Counted from the first letter of the stretch, positions 51,864 to 60,272 are shown. The stretch: 64,000 bases of DNA from Streptomyces sp. NBC_01446 (GCF_026340095.1 NZ_JAPEPO010000001.1:4297501-4361500), one strand, 5' to 3'. Program-made: numbers and translations. Notes: generated by a model not told the origin, from the letters alone.

Positions 51864-52592
51864 ATGCGTGCTCTGCGGATACTTCTGATCGTCGTCGTGA
51901 TCCTGGGCGGCCTGTTCGTCATCGCCGACCGGGTCGCGGTGAACTACGCGGAGGGCGAGGCGGCCGACCGCGTGCGCACCAGCGAGGGCCTGGCCAGCAC
52001 GCCCGACGTGTCCATCAAGGGCTTCCCGTTCCTGACCCAGGCCGCGTCCGGCACGCTGGACGACGTGGAGATCGGCATCAAGGACTACGACGCGAAGAGC
52101 GGCGGCGAGTCGATCCGGATCGCCGATCTGAACGCCGAGATGCACGGCGTGGAGTTCAACAGCAGCTTCAGCTCCGCCACCGCCGAGTCGGCCACCGGCA
52201 CCGCCCGCATCTCCTACGCCGAGCTGCTCAAGGCCGTCAGGAAGCAGGACGCCGCCCAGGTCGCCCCGGGCGTGACGGCCCAGATCGACGGGCTCTCCTA
52301 CGGCGGCGGCGACAAGGTCAAGGTCGGGATCACCGTGCACACGGCGCTGGGCACCCTGCACCCCACCGTCCTCAGCTCGATCAAGGTCACCGACGGCAAG
52401 GTCTCGGCGCGCGCCGACAGCCTGCCCAAGGTCGGCGCGCTCGAACTGGCGGAGGGCAGGATCCGCGCCGTCACCGACTTCCAGCAGGCGATCGACGACC
52501 TGCCGGCCGGGATCGAGCTGGACCGGGTCGAGGCGGTCAAGGACGGCGTCGAGATCTCGGTGAAGGGTTCGAAACTCGACCTCGTCGGGTAG
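51864..52592 (+). CDS. DUF2993 membrane-anchored protein (LmeA-like), short form
   Basis: A 242-residue protein with an N-terminal signal anchor (about 3-22, ILLIVVVILGGLFVIADRVAV) and a DUF2993 domain. The segment SIKGFPFLTQAASGTLDDVEIGI matches the same region of the longer DUF2993 protein at 40362. It likely sits outside the membrane and binds lipid. Monocistronic between two terminator-like regions. Confidence 0.88.
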   Translation: MRALRILLIVVVILGGLFVIADRVAVNYAEGEAADRVRTSEGLASTPDVSIKGFPFLTQAASGTLDDVEIGIKDYDAKSGGESIRIADLNAEMHGVEFNSSFSSATAESATGTARISYAELLKAVRKQDAAQVAPGVTAQIDGLSYGGGDKVKVGITVHTALGTLHPTVLSSIKVTDGKVSARADSLPKVGALELAEGRIRAVTDFQQAIDDLPAGIELDRVEAVKDGVEISVKGSKLDLVG

Positions 52593-52782
52593 CCACCCGG
52601 AACGGCGCGTCCGCACTGCGAGACGGTGCCGTCCGCACAGCAGTGATCGAGGGAGCCGCAGCGGCCCCGGAGCCTGAGGGAAGAGGCTCCGGGGCCCCAC
52701 GCGTCTCGCATTGCGGACGATCCCGTCTCAGGATGCGACACGCCGGTGACACGGCCGCCCGTGCGTACCTACGATCGGTGGC

Positions 52783-52863
52783 ATGAAGCGACAGGCGGAT
52801 CTCACGAAGCGGCGGGCAGTAGACCTGTGCCGCGTCGCCGCCATGCTCTGTCGCACCGCCTGA
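52783..52863 (+). CDS. Cysteine-containing leader peptide upstream of the sulfurtransferase
   Basis: A 26-residue ORF (ATG 52783) with the core AVDLCRVAAMLCRTA, close to the putative leader peptides annotated in Streptomyces upstream of sulfur genes (consensus VDLCRV...LC). The two Cys codons (TGC, TGT) near the end fit ribosome-mediated attenuation sensing charged tRNA-Cys. It is 144 bases upstream of the sulfurtransferase start, with a hairpin (52927-52948) between. No ribosome-binding site is obvious, so translation may be leaderless. Confidence 0.75.
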   Translation: MKRQADLTKRRAVDLCRVAAMLCRTA

Positions 52864-52926
52864 GCGGGACGGCAACTCCCGCTTCCCCAGGCCCCTTTGA
52901 GGCCTCCCCCGCGCGCGCCGAATGCC

Positions 52927-52948
52927 GTCCCTGTTCGCGTACAGGGAC
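52927..52948 (+). promoter_or_regulatory. Hairpin in the sulfurtransferase leader
   Basis: Perfect 8-bp stem gtccctgt-tcgcgt-acagggac between the leader peptide and the sulfurtransferase start. It has no T-run, so it may be an attenuation structure rather than a simple terminator. Confidence 0.6.
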
Positions 52949-53007
52949 CGTGCCCGCACCGCACCCGCACTCCCGCACCCCGCCGCAACTGCCCCGGAGG
53001 AGAAAAC

Positions 53008-53847
53008 ATGAGCCGCAGCGACGTCCTGGTAGACGCCGACTGGGTCGAGGCGAACCTCGACAACCCGAAGGTCGTCATCGTCGAGGTCGACGAGGACGCT
53101 TCGGCGTACGACAAGAACCACATCAAGAACGCCGTCAAGGTCGACTGGCAGCAGGACCTCCAGGACCCGGTCCGCCGCGACTTCATCGACCAGGCCGGCT
53201 TCGAGAAGCTCCTGTCCTCGCGCGGTATCGCCAACGACGACACGGTCGTCCTCTACGGCGGCAACAACAACTGGTTCGCGTCCTACGCCTACTGGTACTT
53301 CAAGCTCTACGGCCACGACAGCGTCAAGCTCCTCGACGGCGGCCGCAAGAAGTGGGAGCTCGACTCGCGCGACCTCGTCGCCGAGATCGTCCAGCGCCCC
53401 GCCACCGCGTACAAGGCCAAGGCCCAGGACACCTCGATCCGCGCCTTCCGTGACGACGTCGTCGCCGCGATCGGCAGCCTGAACCTCGTCGACGTGCGCT
53501 CCCCCGACGAGTTCTCCGGCAAGCTCCTCGCCCCGGCCCACCTCCCGCAGGAGCAGTCGCAGCGTCCGGGCCACGTCCCGTCCGCGCGCAACATCCCGTG
53601 GTCGAAGAACGCCAACGACGACGGCACGTTCAAGTCGGACGACGAGCTCAAGGCCCTCTACGAGGACGAGCAGGTCGACCTGGCCAAGGACACCATCGCG
53701 TACTGCCGCATCGGTGAGCGCTCGGCCCTGACGTGGTTCGTCCTGCACGAGCTGCTCGGCCAGGCCAACGTCAAGAACTACGACGGCTCGTGGACCGAGT
53801 ACGGCTCCCTCGTCGGCGTGCCGATCGAGCTCGGCGCCAACAAGTAA
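53008..53847 (+). CDS. Sulfurtransferase with two rhodanese domains (CysA/SseA type)
   Basis: A 279-residue thiosulfate or mercaptopyruvate sulfurtransferase. Two rhodanese domains (about 5-120 and 145-275); the active-site loop is CRIGER with Cys233, a version typical of thiosulfate sulfurtransferases. ATG 53008 follows GGAGGAG. It is cotranscribed with the DUF1416 gene 49 bases later, the arrangement seen across actinobacteria, and probably controlled by the leader peptide upstream. Confidence 0.94.
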   Translation: MSRSDVLVDADWVEANLDNPKVVIVEVDEDASAYDKNHIKNAVKVDWQQDLQDPVRRDFIDQAGFEKLLSSRGIANDDTVVLYGGNNNWFASYAYWYFKLYGHDSVKLLDGGRKKWELDSRDLVAEIVQRPATAYKAKAQDTSIRAFRDDVVAAIGSLNLVDVRSPDEFSGKLLAPAHLPQEQSQRPGHVPSARNIPWSKNANDDGTFKSDDELKALYEDEQVDLAKDTIAYCRIGERSALTWFVLHELLGQANVKNYDGSWTEYGSLVGVPIELGANK

Positions 53848-53896
53848 CCCTCCCGGACCCCTCAGACAGACCTGACCGACCTTTTTGGAGAAACAC

Positions 53897-54184
53897 ATGT
53901 GTGGAGCGAAGGCCGGCGGCCCCGACGCCTCGACGATCAAGCCCGGTGAGACCACCATCCAGGGTCAGGTGACCCGCGACGGCGAGCCCGTCACCGGTTA
54001 CGTGCGCCTGCTGGACTCGACCGGCGAGTTCACGGCCGAGGTCCCCACCTCGGCGACGGGCCAGTTCCGTTTCTACGCGGCCGAGGGCACGTGGACGCTG
54101 CGCGCCCTGGTCCCCGGCGGCTCGGCGGACCGCACGGTCGTCGCCCAGACCGGTGGTCTCTCCGAGGTCGCCATCGCCGTCTGA
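53897..54184 (+). CDS. DUF1416 protein
   Basis: A 95-residue small protein, beginning MCGAKAGGPDAS with a Cys right after Met, an N-terminus that is conserved in the family. The rest is a beta-rich transthyretin-like fold (TTIQGQVTRDGEPVTGYVRLLDSTGEF, FYAAEGTWTLRALVPGG). It always follows the CysA-type sulfurtransferase in actinobacteria, so a role in sulfur transfer is likely, but the biochemistry is unknown. ATG 53897 follows GGAG. Confidence 0.93.
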   Translation: MCGAKAGGPDASTIKPGETTIQGQVTRDGEPVTGYVRLLDSTGEFTAEVPTSATGQFRFYAAEGTWTLRALVPGGSADRTVVAQTGGLSEVAIAV

Positions 54185-54218
54185 CGCGGCTCGCCGTGTG
54201 ACGGCGGCGCAGATACGG

Positions 54219-54276
54219 CCGAGGGGCCGCACCTCCGGGGGTTGGACGCCTACGGAATCGAGGTGCGGTCCCTCGG
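54219..54276 (+). terminator. Long-loop stem after the sulfur operon
   Basis: Arms ccgaggggccgcacct and aggtgcggtccctcgg (one G-T pair) enclose a 26-base loop, 34 bases after the DUF1416 stop; short T-run follows. Confidence 0.7.
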
Positions 54277-54282
54277 CTTTGT

Positions 54283-54644
54283 GCCACAACGGCCTGCGCG
54301 ACAAGATCTCTTCGGCCGGCAGCAAGAACGACCTGATCGACGCGATCGAGGACGCCCTCGGCGTCTCGGGCCCGGTCGGCGATCCGAAGGTGATCGAAGC
54401 GCTGGACAAGCGCTACACCGGCCAGACCGACGCCGTGAGCGACCGGATCGACAAGATCGCCCACAAGGGTCTGCCGCAGGTCTGGGTCGGCGACACGAGC
54501 GTCCTCGCCTCCGACGTGGTGGGCGCCGCCTCCCGCGACGCCCAGCAGATGATCGAGGCGTTCCAGGGCGGCGGCAAGGCCCTGGTCTCGGGCCTCTTAC
54601 GGTTCCTAGGGCTCCCAGGGACCTCAGGGGTCCTACAGGTCTAG
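54283..54644 (+). pseudogene. Remnant of a larger coding sequence, ends missing
   Basis: An open frame with good third-position G/C from about 54300 to 54594 encodes a hydrophilic, helix-rich segment (NGLRDKISSAGSKNDLIDAIEDALG; DRIDKIAHKGLPQVWVGDTSVLASDVV; DAQQMIEAFQGGGKAL). No ribosome-binding site or good start precedes it. It begins in the terminator arm, and the last 15 codons (LLRFLGLPGTSGVLQV) have unlike codon use, suggesting both ends were lost. The family is not recognised. An intact short gene with an odd start is the alternative. Confidence 0.5.
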
Positions 54645-54659
54645 GGCTTCTTGCGTGGC

Positions 54660-54935
54660 CTAATGGTCGTACGGGTCCTGGGGGCGCTTCTTGCCGTCCA
54701 GCTCGTCCCACCACTCGTCGGACTTCGCGTCGCCGGAGGGGTCGTCCCACCAGCGGTCGTCGGGCCCGCGGCGGTTGGCGACGATCGCGGCGACGGGCGG
54801 AATCACCATCGCCACGATGCACATCGCCACCGCGGCGGGCACGGACCAGAGGCGCACGACGGCCCAGGCCAGGACGAACAGGCCGATGCAGAGGCCCATC
54901 ATGGCGAAGTACAGGTGACGACGCCGCGAGTACAT
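54660..54935 (-). CDS. DUF3099 membrane protein
   Basis: A 91-residue protein with two helices (about 10-28 and 31-52) and a tryptophan- and Asp-rich tail (DDRWWDDPSGDAKSDEWWDELDGKKR). The N-terminal MYSRRRHLYFAMMG and this tail are typical of the actinobacterial DUF3099 family. Function unknown. Confidence 0.88.
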   Translation of the reverse strand: MYSRRRHLYFAMMGLCIGLFVLAWAVVRLWSVPAAVAMCIVAMVIPPVAAIVANRRGPDDRWWDDPSGDAKSDEWWDELDGKKRPQDPYDH

Positions 54936-54960
54936 GCTTCAAGCGTAGGTCCGCGCCGCG

Positions 54961-55323
54961 TCAATAGACGAGCGCCTGCGTCCCGTCCGTCATCGCCTCC
55001 TGGACGAAGACCTGCGCACCGGCGATCCGGACGCCCTCGATGACGTCCTTCTCCGTGATCTCACGGCGGGCCGCGCACTGCGTGCACAACGTGATCCGCC
55101 CGGCCGCCAGGATCGACTCGATCAGGTCGGGCAGCGGCGCGGCGTGCGGCAGCTCGAACTCGGCGGCGCGGCCCGGCAGCGCGAACCACGACGACTCACC
55201 GGTCAGCCAGAGCGAGACCTCCACGCCGCTGGCCACGGCCACCGCCGCGACCGTGAAGGCCTGCGAGCAGCGTTCGGGGGCATCGGCCCCCGCGGTCACC
55301 TTGATCACGAGCTTGTTCGCCAT
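54961..55323 (-). CDS. DsrE/DsrF-like family protein
   Basis: A 120-residue protein with a DsrE-like fold (KLVIKVTAGADAPERCSQAFTVAAVAVASGVEVSLWLTGESSW). Conserved Cys residues are in PERCSQ and ITLCTQCAARREI. It could be a sulfur-relay protein, supported by the neighbouring sulfurtransferase, but it lacks partners. Start ATG 55323; divergent from the gene at 55378. Confidence 0.82.
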   Translation of the reverse strand: MANKLVIKVTAGADAPERCSQAFTVAAVAVASGVEVSLWLTGESSWFALPGRAAEFELPHAAPLPDLIESILAAGRITLCTQCAARREITEKDVIEGVRIAGAQVFVQEAMTDGTQALVY

Positions 55324-55377
55324 GGCTGAATCGTAATCAACTCCCGTACAACCAGGGACGTTGCCCGTGGGTCTCCT

Positions 55378-56172
55378 GTGCGCGCGGATACGGAATCCGC
55401 GCTTCGAGTTCCGTGGGGGGACCCGTTGGATGACGAACGAATACCGCAAGGGGCGCCGGAGCCGTCCGTGCCCGCGGTGCCGGAGAGACCGCGGCGCCGC
55501 GGCCGCACCACCCTGCTGATCGCCTGCGCCGCCCTGCTCGGCGCCGTCGCGGGCGTGTGCACCGGCTACGCCGTACAGGCGGACCGGGAGCCGACGGCGC
55601 TGCCGCCGCTGTCCCTGGCGGTGGTCGGGCAGGCGAAGGGCGAGGGGCCCAAGGCGACGCCCCGGGCCCAGGACGGCGATCTGCGCAAGCTCCTCGCGCC
55701 CAGGCCCGCCGGGACGCAGAAGTCGGACGCGCGGCAGGGCTGGCTGAACCAGTACGACTTCGCGAACGGCTTCAAAGATCCGCGCTGGATGTTCGGGCAG
55801 CTCGCCGAAGGCGGCTTCCGCCGGGCCACGATCGAGGCCTGGCGGCGCGGTCAGTCCACGACGGAGGTTCAGCTCATCCAGTTCCGGGACGACACCGACT
55901 CCGGCTCGCGCAAGTTCCTGGACGGTCAGCAGAGCTACATGGGTGACCGCGACTGGGCGGGCAACGAGGGGGTGCCGCTCACCGGTAGCGGCAACGGGCG
56001 CGTCTACGTCTACGACAAGCCGCACACCGAGGCCGGCTACCTCCCGGTGTACCAGGCCAGGGCGCTCGCGGCCCGTGGCGACATCGTCATGGACATCCGG
56101 CTGTACGACACCAGGCCGATCCCCGAGAAGACCGTGATGTCTCTCGCGAAGCGCCAGTTGGAGCGACTGTGA
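55378..56172 (+). CDS. Membrane-anchored exported protein A (paralogue trio)
   Basis: A 264-residue protein with one transmembrane helix (about 46-66) and an extracytoplasmic domain. The domain contains GDLRKLLAPRPAGTQKSDARQGW, similar to the third protein of this operon. The start is uncertain: GTG 55378 or the TTG at 55426 after GGGGGGA. Its stop overlaps the ATG of the next gene (56169-56172). Function unknown. Confidence 0.78.
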   Translation: MRADTESALRVPWGDPLDDERIPQGAPEPSVPAVPERPRRRGRTTLLIACAALLGAVAGVCTGYAVQADREPTALPPLSLAVVGQAKGEGPKATPRAQDGDLRKLLAPRPAGTQKSDARQGWLNQYDFANGFKDPRWMFGQLAEGGFRRATIEAWRRGQSTTEVQLIQFRDDTDSGSRKFLDGQQSYMGDRDWAGNEGVPLTGSGNGRVYVYDKPHTEAGYLPVYQARALAARGDIVMDIRLYDTRPIPEKTVMSLAKRQLERL

Positions 56173-57008
56173 GCGACCTGGACACACAGCTTCCGGAACC
56201 CGGGCCCACCCCGGATCCCGCCCCCGTCGCCACGGATCCCGCTCCCGTCGCGGGGAGCGCGGCCCGCCGCTGGCCCGTCGTGGCCGTGGCCTGCGCCGTC
56301 GTGCTCGCCGTCGGGGCCGGCACCGGCCTCACCGTCATGAAGGTCAACGCCGCCGACCGCTCGGCGCCCACCAAGGTGTGGGCGAAGCCGAAGGAGCAGA
56401 AACAGGCGAAGCCCGGCCAGGCCAAGGCCCAGGGGCTCAGCGCTCGGCTGCTCCCGGTCCCCAAGGCCTACCGGCCGGGCCCGGACATCGACGAGTACGG
56501 CAACGACAAGTCCCTCAGCGGCAGCGAAGCCACCGCTCGCCTCAAGAAGGGCACGCGCAACCTGCCCTCCCGCCAGCGCGAGGCGCAGGACAAAGCCATC
56601 GACAAGCTGAAGGTCAGGGGCATGGCCATGCGCAGCTACCAGCTGAGCGGCTCCATGGGGTTCGGGATGGACGACGACAAGAAGTCCCTCGTCGTCGAAA
56701 TACAGCTCGCCCAGATGCAGAACCGCAGAGCGGGGCGTCAGCTCAAGGAGTTCCGCAGCGAGTTCCTGCGCTCGGTCGGCGTGTTCCCCAAGGGACCGAA
56801 GGTCAAGGGCCATCGCAACGCCGACTGTTTCCTCGCACCCAAAGACAGCAAGGGCAAGCTCGAAATGGTCCTCTGCAGCGCGTACGAGGACGACGTCCTG
56901 GTCACCGCCACCGGTTACGGCCCCAAGCCGCTCAACACCGCCGAGGTCGCCGACCTGCTCGCCCAGCAGCTCGACCGTCTGACGTCGCAGGGAGGGCAGC
57001 TCGTATGA
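56169..57008 (+). CDS. Membrane-anchored exported protein B (paralogue trio)
   Basis: A 279-residue protein, one helix at about 36-57, then a Lys/Gln-rich linker (KPKEQKQAKPGQAKAQ) and a domain with DADCFL-like Cys pair (NADCFLAPK, EMVLCSAYEDD) that may form a disulfide. It overlaps its neighbours by 4 bases on both sides, so three gene products are made in fixed order. Function unknown; three such anchored domains may form a complex. Confidence 0.78.
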   Translation: MSDLDTQLPEPGPTPDPAPVATDPAPVAGSAARRWPVVAVACAVVLAVGAGTGLTVMKVNAADRSAPTKVWAKPKEQKQAKPGQAKAQGLSARLLPVPKAYRPGPDIDEYGNDKSLSGSEATARLKKGTRNLPSRQREAQDKAIDKLKVRGMAMRSYQLSGSMGFGMDDDKKSLVVEIQLAQMQNRRAGRQLKEFRSEFLRSVGVFPKGPKVKGHRNADCFLAPKDSKGKLEMVLCSAYEDDVLVTATGYGPKPLNTAEVADLLAQQLDRLTSQGGQLV

Positions 57009-57943
57009 GCGAGACACTGCAGCCGGCCGAGGAGCCGCAGCAGGCCGAGACGCCGCGGCTGTCCGAGGAGTCGCAGCAGGCCGAGACACCGCAGCCGGCC
57101 GAGGAGCCGCAGCAGCAGGACCCCGTTGCCGCCGGTTCACCGCAGCAGCCGGGTCTCGTCCCTGCCGAGGCGGCCCCGCCCGCCCCCAGGGACCGGCGCG
57201 TCCTACGCGCCGTCCTGCGCTGGACCGCCGCTGTCGCCGTGTTCGGCGTGATCGGCGCGGCCACCGCGTACGGCGTCACCGAGCAGAAGCGCACCGATCT
57301 GCCCGGCCTGGCCACCGAGAGTGACGGCCGGTGGACATATCCGGCGATCGAGAAGCCCCCGCTGCCCGCCGGCTCCCCGGCCCCGTTCGCCGACGCCAAC
57401 GACAGCGAGACCCACTACGCCGATCTGCGCAAGCTGGTCCTGCCCCAGCCCCGGGGCGCCACGCCCGATACGGCACTGGCCGGGAAGGACGGGTGGCTGC
57501 CCACATCCGTGTACCTCGACGCGTACGAGAAGGAGGCGCGCCAGGACCTGGGGCAGCAGCTCAAGGACGACGGGCTGCGGCAGATCGCGGCCCGCGGCTG
57601 GACCACGCCCGACGGAACGCGTACGCGGATCTACGCGCTGCGCTTCACCTCGGCGGCCTTCACCCGGATCGTCCACGCCGACCTGACGGACAACGTGGCC
57701 TCCCCGGCGGACGCGCCGTACGCCGACGAGGAGTACGGCGGCTGGGCGGAGAAGGTCGACATCCAGTACACGAAGCGGAACGTCTTCACGGAGGCGAAGC
57801 CGTACGGGAGGACGGCCGTGCGATACGCCTACATCGAGGCCGGTGACGTCATCGCCCTGGTGATCCAGTCCGGGAAGGCGTCCCTGCCGCCCCGGATCAC
57901 CTTCCAGCAGACCGTCGTCCTGCAGAGCCAGCTCCTCGGCTGA
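57005..57943 (+). CDS. Membrane-anchored exported protein C (paralogue trio)
   Basis: A 312-residue protein with a repeated, acidic cytoplasmic N-terminus (PAEEPQQAET, SEESQQAET, PAEEPQQQD), one helix (about 75-92) and an exported domain. The LRKLVLPQPRGATPDTALAGKDGW segment matches protein A. The repeat region 57017-57120 is a coding repeat of about 40 bases. A terminator follows, closing the operon. Confidence 0.8.
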   Translation: MSETLQPAEEPQQAETPRLSEESQQAETPQPAEEPQQQDPVAAGSPQQPGLVPAEAAPPAPRDRRVLRAVLRWTAAVAVFGVIGAATAYGVTEQKRTDLPGLATESDGRWTYPAIEKPPLPAGSPAPFADANDSETHYADLRKLVLPQPRGATPDTALAGKDGWLPTSVYLDAYEKEARQDLGQQLKDDGLRQIAARGWTTPDGTRTRIYALRFTSAAFTRIVHADLTDNVASPADAPYADEEYGGWAEKVDIQYTKRNVFTEAKPYGRTAVRYAYIEAGDVIALVIQSGKASLPPRITFQQTVVLQSQLLG

Positions 57944-57976
57944 CCGCCCGCACCCCGCTTGGGTGACCTCATCGAG

Positions 57977-58015
57977 AGAGCCGGGCCCCACCCGACTAAA
58001 GTGGGGTCCGGCTCT
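57977..58015 (+). terminator. Terminator of the trio operon
   Basis: Arms agagccgggccccac and gtggggtccggctct (one G-T pair) with a 9-base loop, 33 bases past the stop at 57943. Confidence 0.88.
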
Positions 58016-58046
58016 GTACCGACCACCGCTCACCGAGGAGCACCCC

Positions 58047-58148
58047 GTGCTTGAGGCCTTCTTCTCCACTCTGCTCATCCTGGTCTGCGTCGGCGTTCTC
58101 GCGTTCGCCGGGCTGACCGTGAAGAAGCTGTACCAGGGCCAGCGCTGA
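58047..58148 (+). CDS. Small single-helix membrane protein (33 aa)
   Basis: GTG 58047, preceded by GAGGAG at 58035, opens a 33-residue frame that is almost entirely one transmembrane helix (FFSTLLILVCVGVLAFAGLTV) with a basic C-terminus (KKLYQGQR). Third positions are G/C rich. It lies 28 bases before the nitrobindin-like gene and may be cotranscribed. Function unknown. Confidence 0.75.
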   Translation: MLEAFFSTLLILVCVGVLAFAGLTVKKLYQGQR

Positions 58149-58176
58149 CCCCCACCAGAGAGACCCTTCGCAGACC

Positions 58177-58749
58177 ATGATCGAGATCCCGTCCGACCTG
58201 CACCCCGACCTCGTCCCCCTGGTGTTCCTCCTCGGTGACTGGGCGGGTGCGGGTGTCACCGACTTCCCCGGCGCCGAGAAGGCGAACTTCGGGCAGGAGG
58301 CCTCCTTCACCCACGACGGGCGGGACTTCCTCGAATACCACTCGCACACCTGGATCCTCGACTCCGAGGGCAACAAGGTGAAGCCCCTGGAGTCCGAGTC
58401 CGGGTTCTGGCGGATCGACAAGGACCGCAAGGTCGAGGTCGTCATGGTCCGTGACAACGGCGTCGTCGAGGTCTGGTACGGCGAGCTCGCCGACAAGAAG
58501 CCGCAGATCGACCTGGTCACGGACGCCGTCGCGCGCACCGCGGCCTCGGGCCCGTACACCGGCGGCAAGCGGCTCTACGGCTATGTGAAGAGCGACCTGA
58601 TGTGGGTCGGCGAGAAGCAGACCCCCGAGGTCGAGCTGCGCCCCTACATGTCGGCCCAGCTGAAGAAGGTCGTCTCTCCGGAGGACGTGGCCGAGATGGC
58701 CCGCAACCTCCCGGACCTGCCCGACGACGGCATCGCCTTCTTCAAGTAG
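58177..58749 (+). CDS. Nitrobindin / FABP-like beta-barrel protein (DUF1794)
   Basis: A 190-residue protein with the family motif LLGDWAGAGVTDFPG near residue 20 and DGRDFLEYHSHTWIL after it. Homologues bind haem and react with nitric oxide and peroxynitrite, using a C-terminal His; here LYGYVKSDLMWVG and the last barrel strands are present, but the haem-ligand His is not certain. Named FABP family in many actinobacterial genomes. Directly upstream of nur. Confidence 0.9.
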   Translation: MIEIPSDLHPDLVPLVFLLGDWAGAGVTDFPGAEKANFGQEASFTHDGRDFLEYHSHTWILDSEGNKVKPLESESGFWRIDKDRKVEVVMVRDNGVVEVWYGELADKKPQIDLVTDAVARTAASGPYTGGKRLYGYVKSDLMWVGEKQTPEVELRPYMSAQLKKVVSPEDVAEMARNLPDLPDDGIAFFK

Positions 58750-58828
58750 TCCCGTCGGGCAGTCCCCCGTTCCCGTTCTTCGAGCAGTCCCGAAGTGGTC
58801 CCCGGCAAGTGGACCTACACTCGGCGGT

Positions 58829-59272
58829 GTGGTGAGCACCGACTGGAAGAGCGACCTGCGGCAGCGCGGCTACCGGCTGACGCCCCAGCGTCAGCTGGTC
58901 CTCGAGGCCGTCGACACCCTCGAGCACGCGACCCCCGACGACATCCTCTGCGAAGTGCGCAAGACGGCGTCGGGGATCAACATCTCGACGGTCTACCGCA
59001 CCCTTGAGCTGCTCGAGGAGCTGGGGCTCGTCAGCCATGCCCACCTCGGGCACGGTGCGCCGACGTACCACCTCGCCGACCGGCACCACCACATCCACCT
59101 GGTGTGCCGGGACTGCACGAACGTGATCGAGGCCGACGTCGAGGTGGCCGCCGAATTCACGGCGAAGCTCCGCGACACGTTCGGCTTCGACACGGACCTC
59201 AAGCACTTCGCGATCTTCGGCCGCTGCACCGACTGTGCCGCCGAGGAAGCCGAACCCTCCGGCAAGGAATAA
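58829..59272 (+). CDS. nur: Nickel-responsive Fur-family regulator Nur
   Basis: A 147-residue repressor. The N-terminal winged helix (LRQRGYRLTPQRQLVLEAVD, GINISTVYRTLELLEELGLV) is followed by metal sites whose His residues fall exactly where S. coelicolor Nur has them: His33, His70, His72, His86, His88, His90 (HHHIHLVC) and His126, plus the two CxxC pairs (VCRDC, RCTDC). Nur controls the nickel/iron superoxide dismutases and nickel uptake. A -10-like TACACT lies 8 bases before GTG 58829, so the mRNA may be leaderless. Confidence 0.96.
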   Translation: MVSTDWKSDLRQRGYRLTPQRQLVLEAVDTLEHATPDDILCEVRKTASGINISTVYRTLELLEELGLVSHAHLGHGAPTYHLADRHHHIHLVCRDCTNVIEADVEVAAEFTAKLRDTFGFDTDLKHFAIFGRCTDCAAEEAEPSGKE

Positions 59273-59306
59273 GCCGGCCGGTGCGCTCGTCGTAGTGTCT
59301 GTGAAC

Positions 59307-60272
59307 ATGAAGAGCCCCCTCCTGTCCCTGCCCGGCGCCGTTCCCGCCGAGGGCGTGGACGAAGGCGTCGCCGCGCACTACGGCGACCTGTTCCGCGAGC
59401 AGCGCACCCTCGCCGACGGCAACGGCCTCGTCGACCTCTCCCACCGCGGCGTCATCACCGTCACCGGCGACGACCGGCTCGCGTGGCTGCATCTGCTGCT
59501 CACGCAGCACGTCAGCGACCTCCCGGCCGGCCAGGCCACCGAGGCGCTCGTCCTCTCCGCGCACGGCCACATCGAGCACGCCCTCTACATCGTCGACGAC
59601 GGCACCACCACGTGGGCGCACGTCGAGCCCGGCACGCAGGAGGAGCTGATCGCCTACCTGGAGTCGATGAAGTTCTTCTACCGGGTCGAAGTTGCCGACC
59701 GCACCGAGGAGTTCGCCCTCGTCCAGCTGCCGGCCGGTTCGATCGCGCCGGTGCCGGACGGTGTCGCGGTGCGCGAGACGGCCTACGGCCGCGACGTGTT
59801 CCTGCCGCGCGCCGATCTGGAGGCGTACGCGGAGCAGAACGGGCCCGTGATCGGGCTCCTCGCCCACGAGGCGCTGCGCGTGGAGAACCACCGGCCGCGC
59901 CTCGGCTTCGAGACCGACCACCGCACCATCCCGCACGAGCTCGGCTGGATCGGCACCGCCGTCCACCTCCAGAAGGGCTGCTACCGCGGCCAGGAGACCG
60001 TCGCCCGCGTGCAGAACCTCGGCAAGCCCCCGCGCCGCCTCGTCTTCCTGCACCTGGACGGCAGCGATGTGCACCTGCCCCCGCACGGCGCCCCGGTCCG
60101 TCTCGCGTCCGACGGCCCCGAGAGCCGCAAGCTGGGCTTCGTGACGACGTCCGTACGCCACCACGAACTCGGTCCGATCGCGCTCGCCCTGGTGAAGCGG
60201 AACGTGCCGGTGGACGCGGACCTCATCGTGGACACGACCGCGGCCGCGCAGGAAGTCGTCGTCGAGCCCTAG
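59307..60272 (+). CDS. ygfZ: Folate-binding protein YgfZ (iron-sulfur assembly)
   Basis: A 321-residue protein of the GcvT-like family. The diagnostic KGCYRGQET motif (K-G-C-Y-x-G-Q-E) with its reactive Cys is present, and the fold matches YgfZ, which helps repair or assemble Fe-S enzymes. ATG 59307 is used. It converges with dtd, whose stop lies 12 bases beyond. Confidence 0.95.
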   Translation: MKSPLLSLPGAVPAEGVDEGVAAHYGDLFREQRTLADGNGLVDLSHRGVITVTGDDRLAWLHLLLTQHVSDLPAGQATEALVLSAHGHIEHALYIVDDGTTTWAHVEPGTQEELIAYLESMKFFYRVEVADRTEEFALVQLPAGSIAPVPDGVAVRETAYGRDVFLPRADLEAYAEQNGPVIGLLAHEALRVENHRPRLGFETDHRTIPHELGWIGTAVHLQKGCYRGQETVARVQNLGKPPRRLVFLHLDGSDVHLPPHGAPVRLASDGPESRKLGFVTTSVRHHELGPIALALVKRNVPVDADLIVDTTAAAQEVVVEP

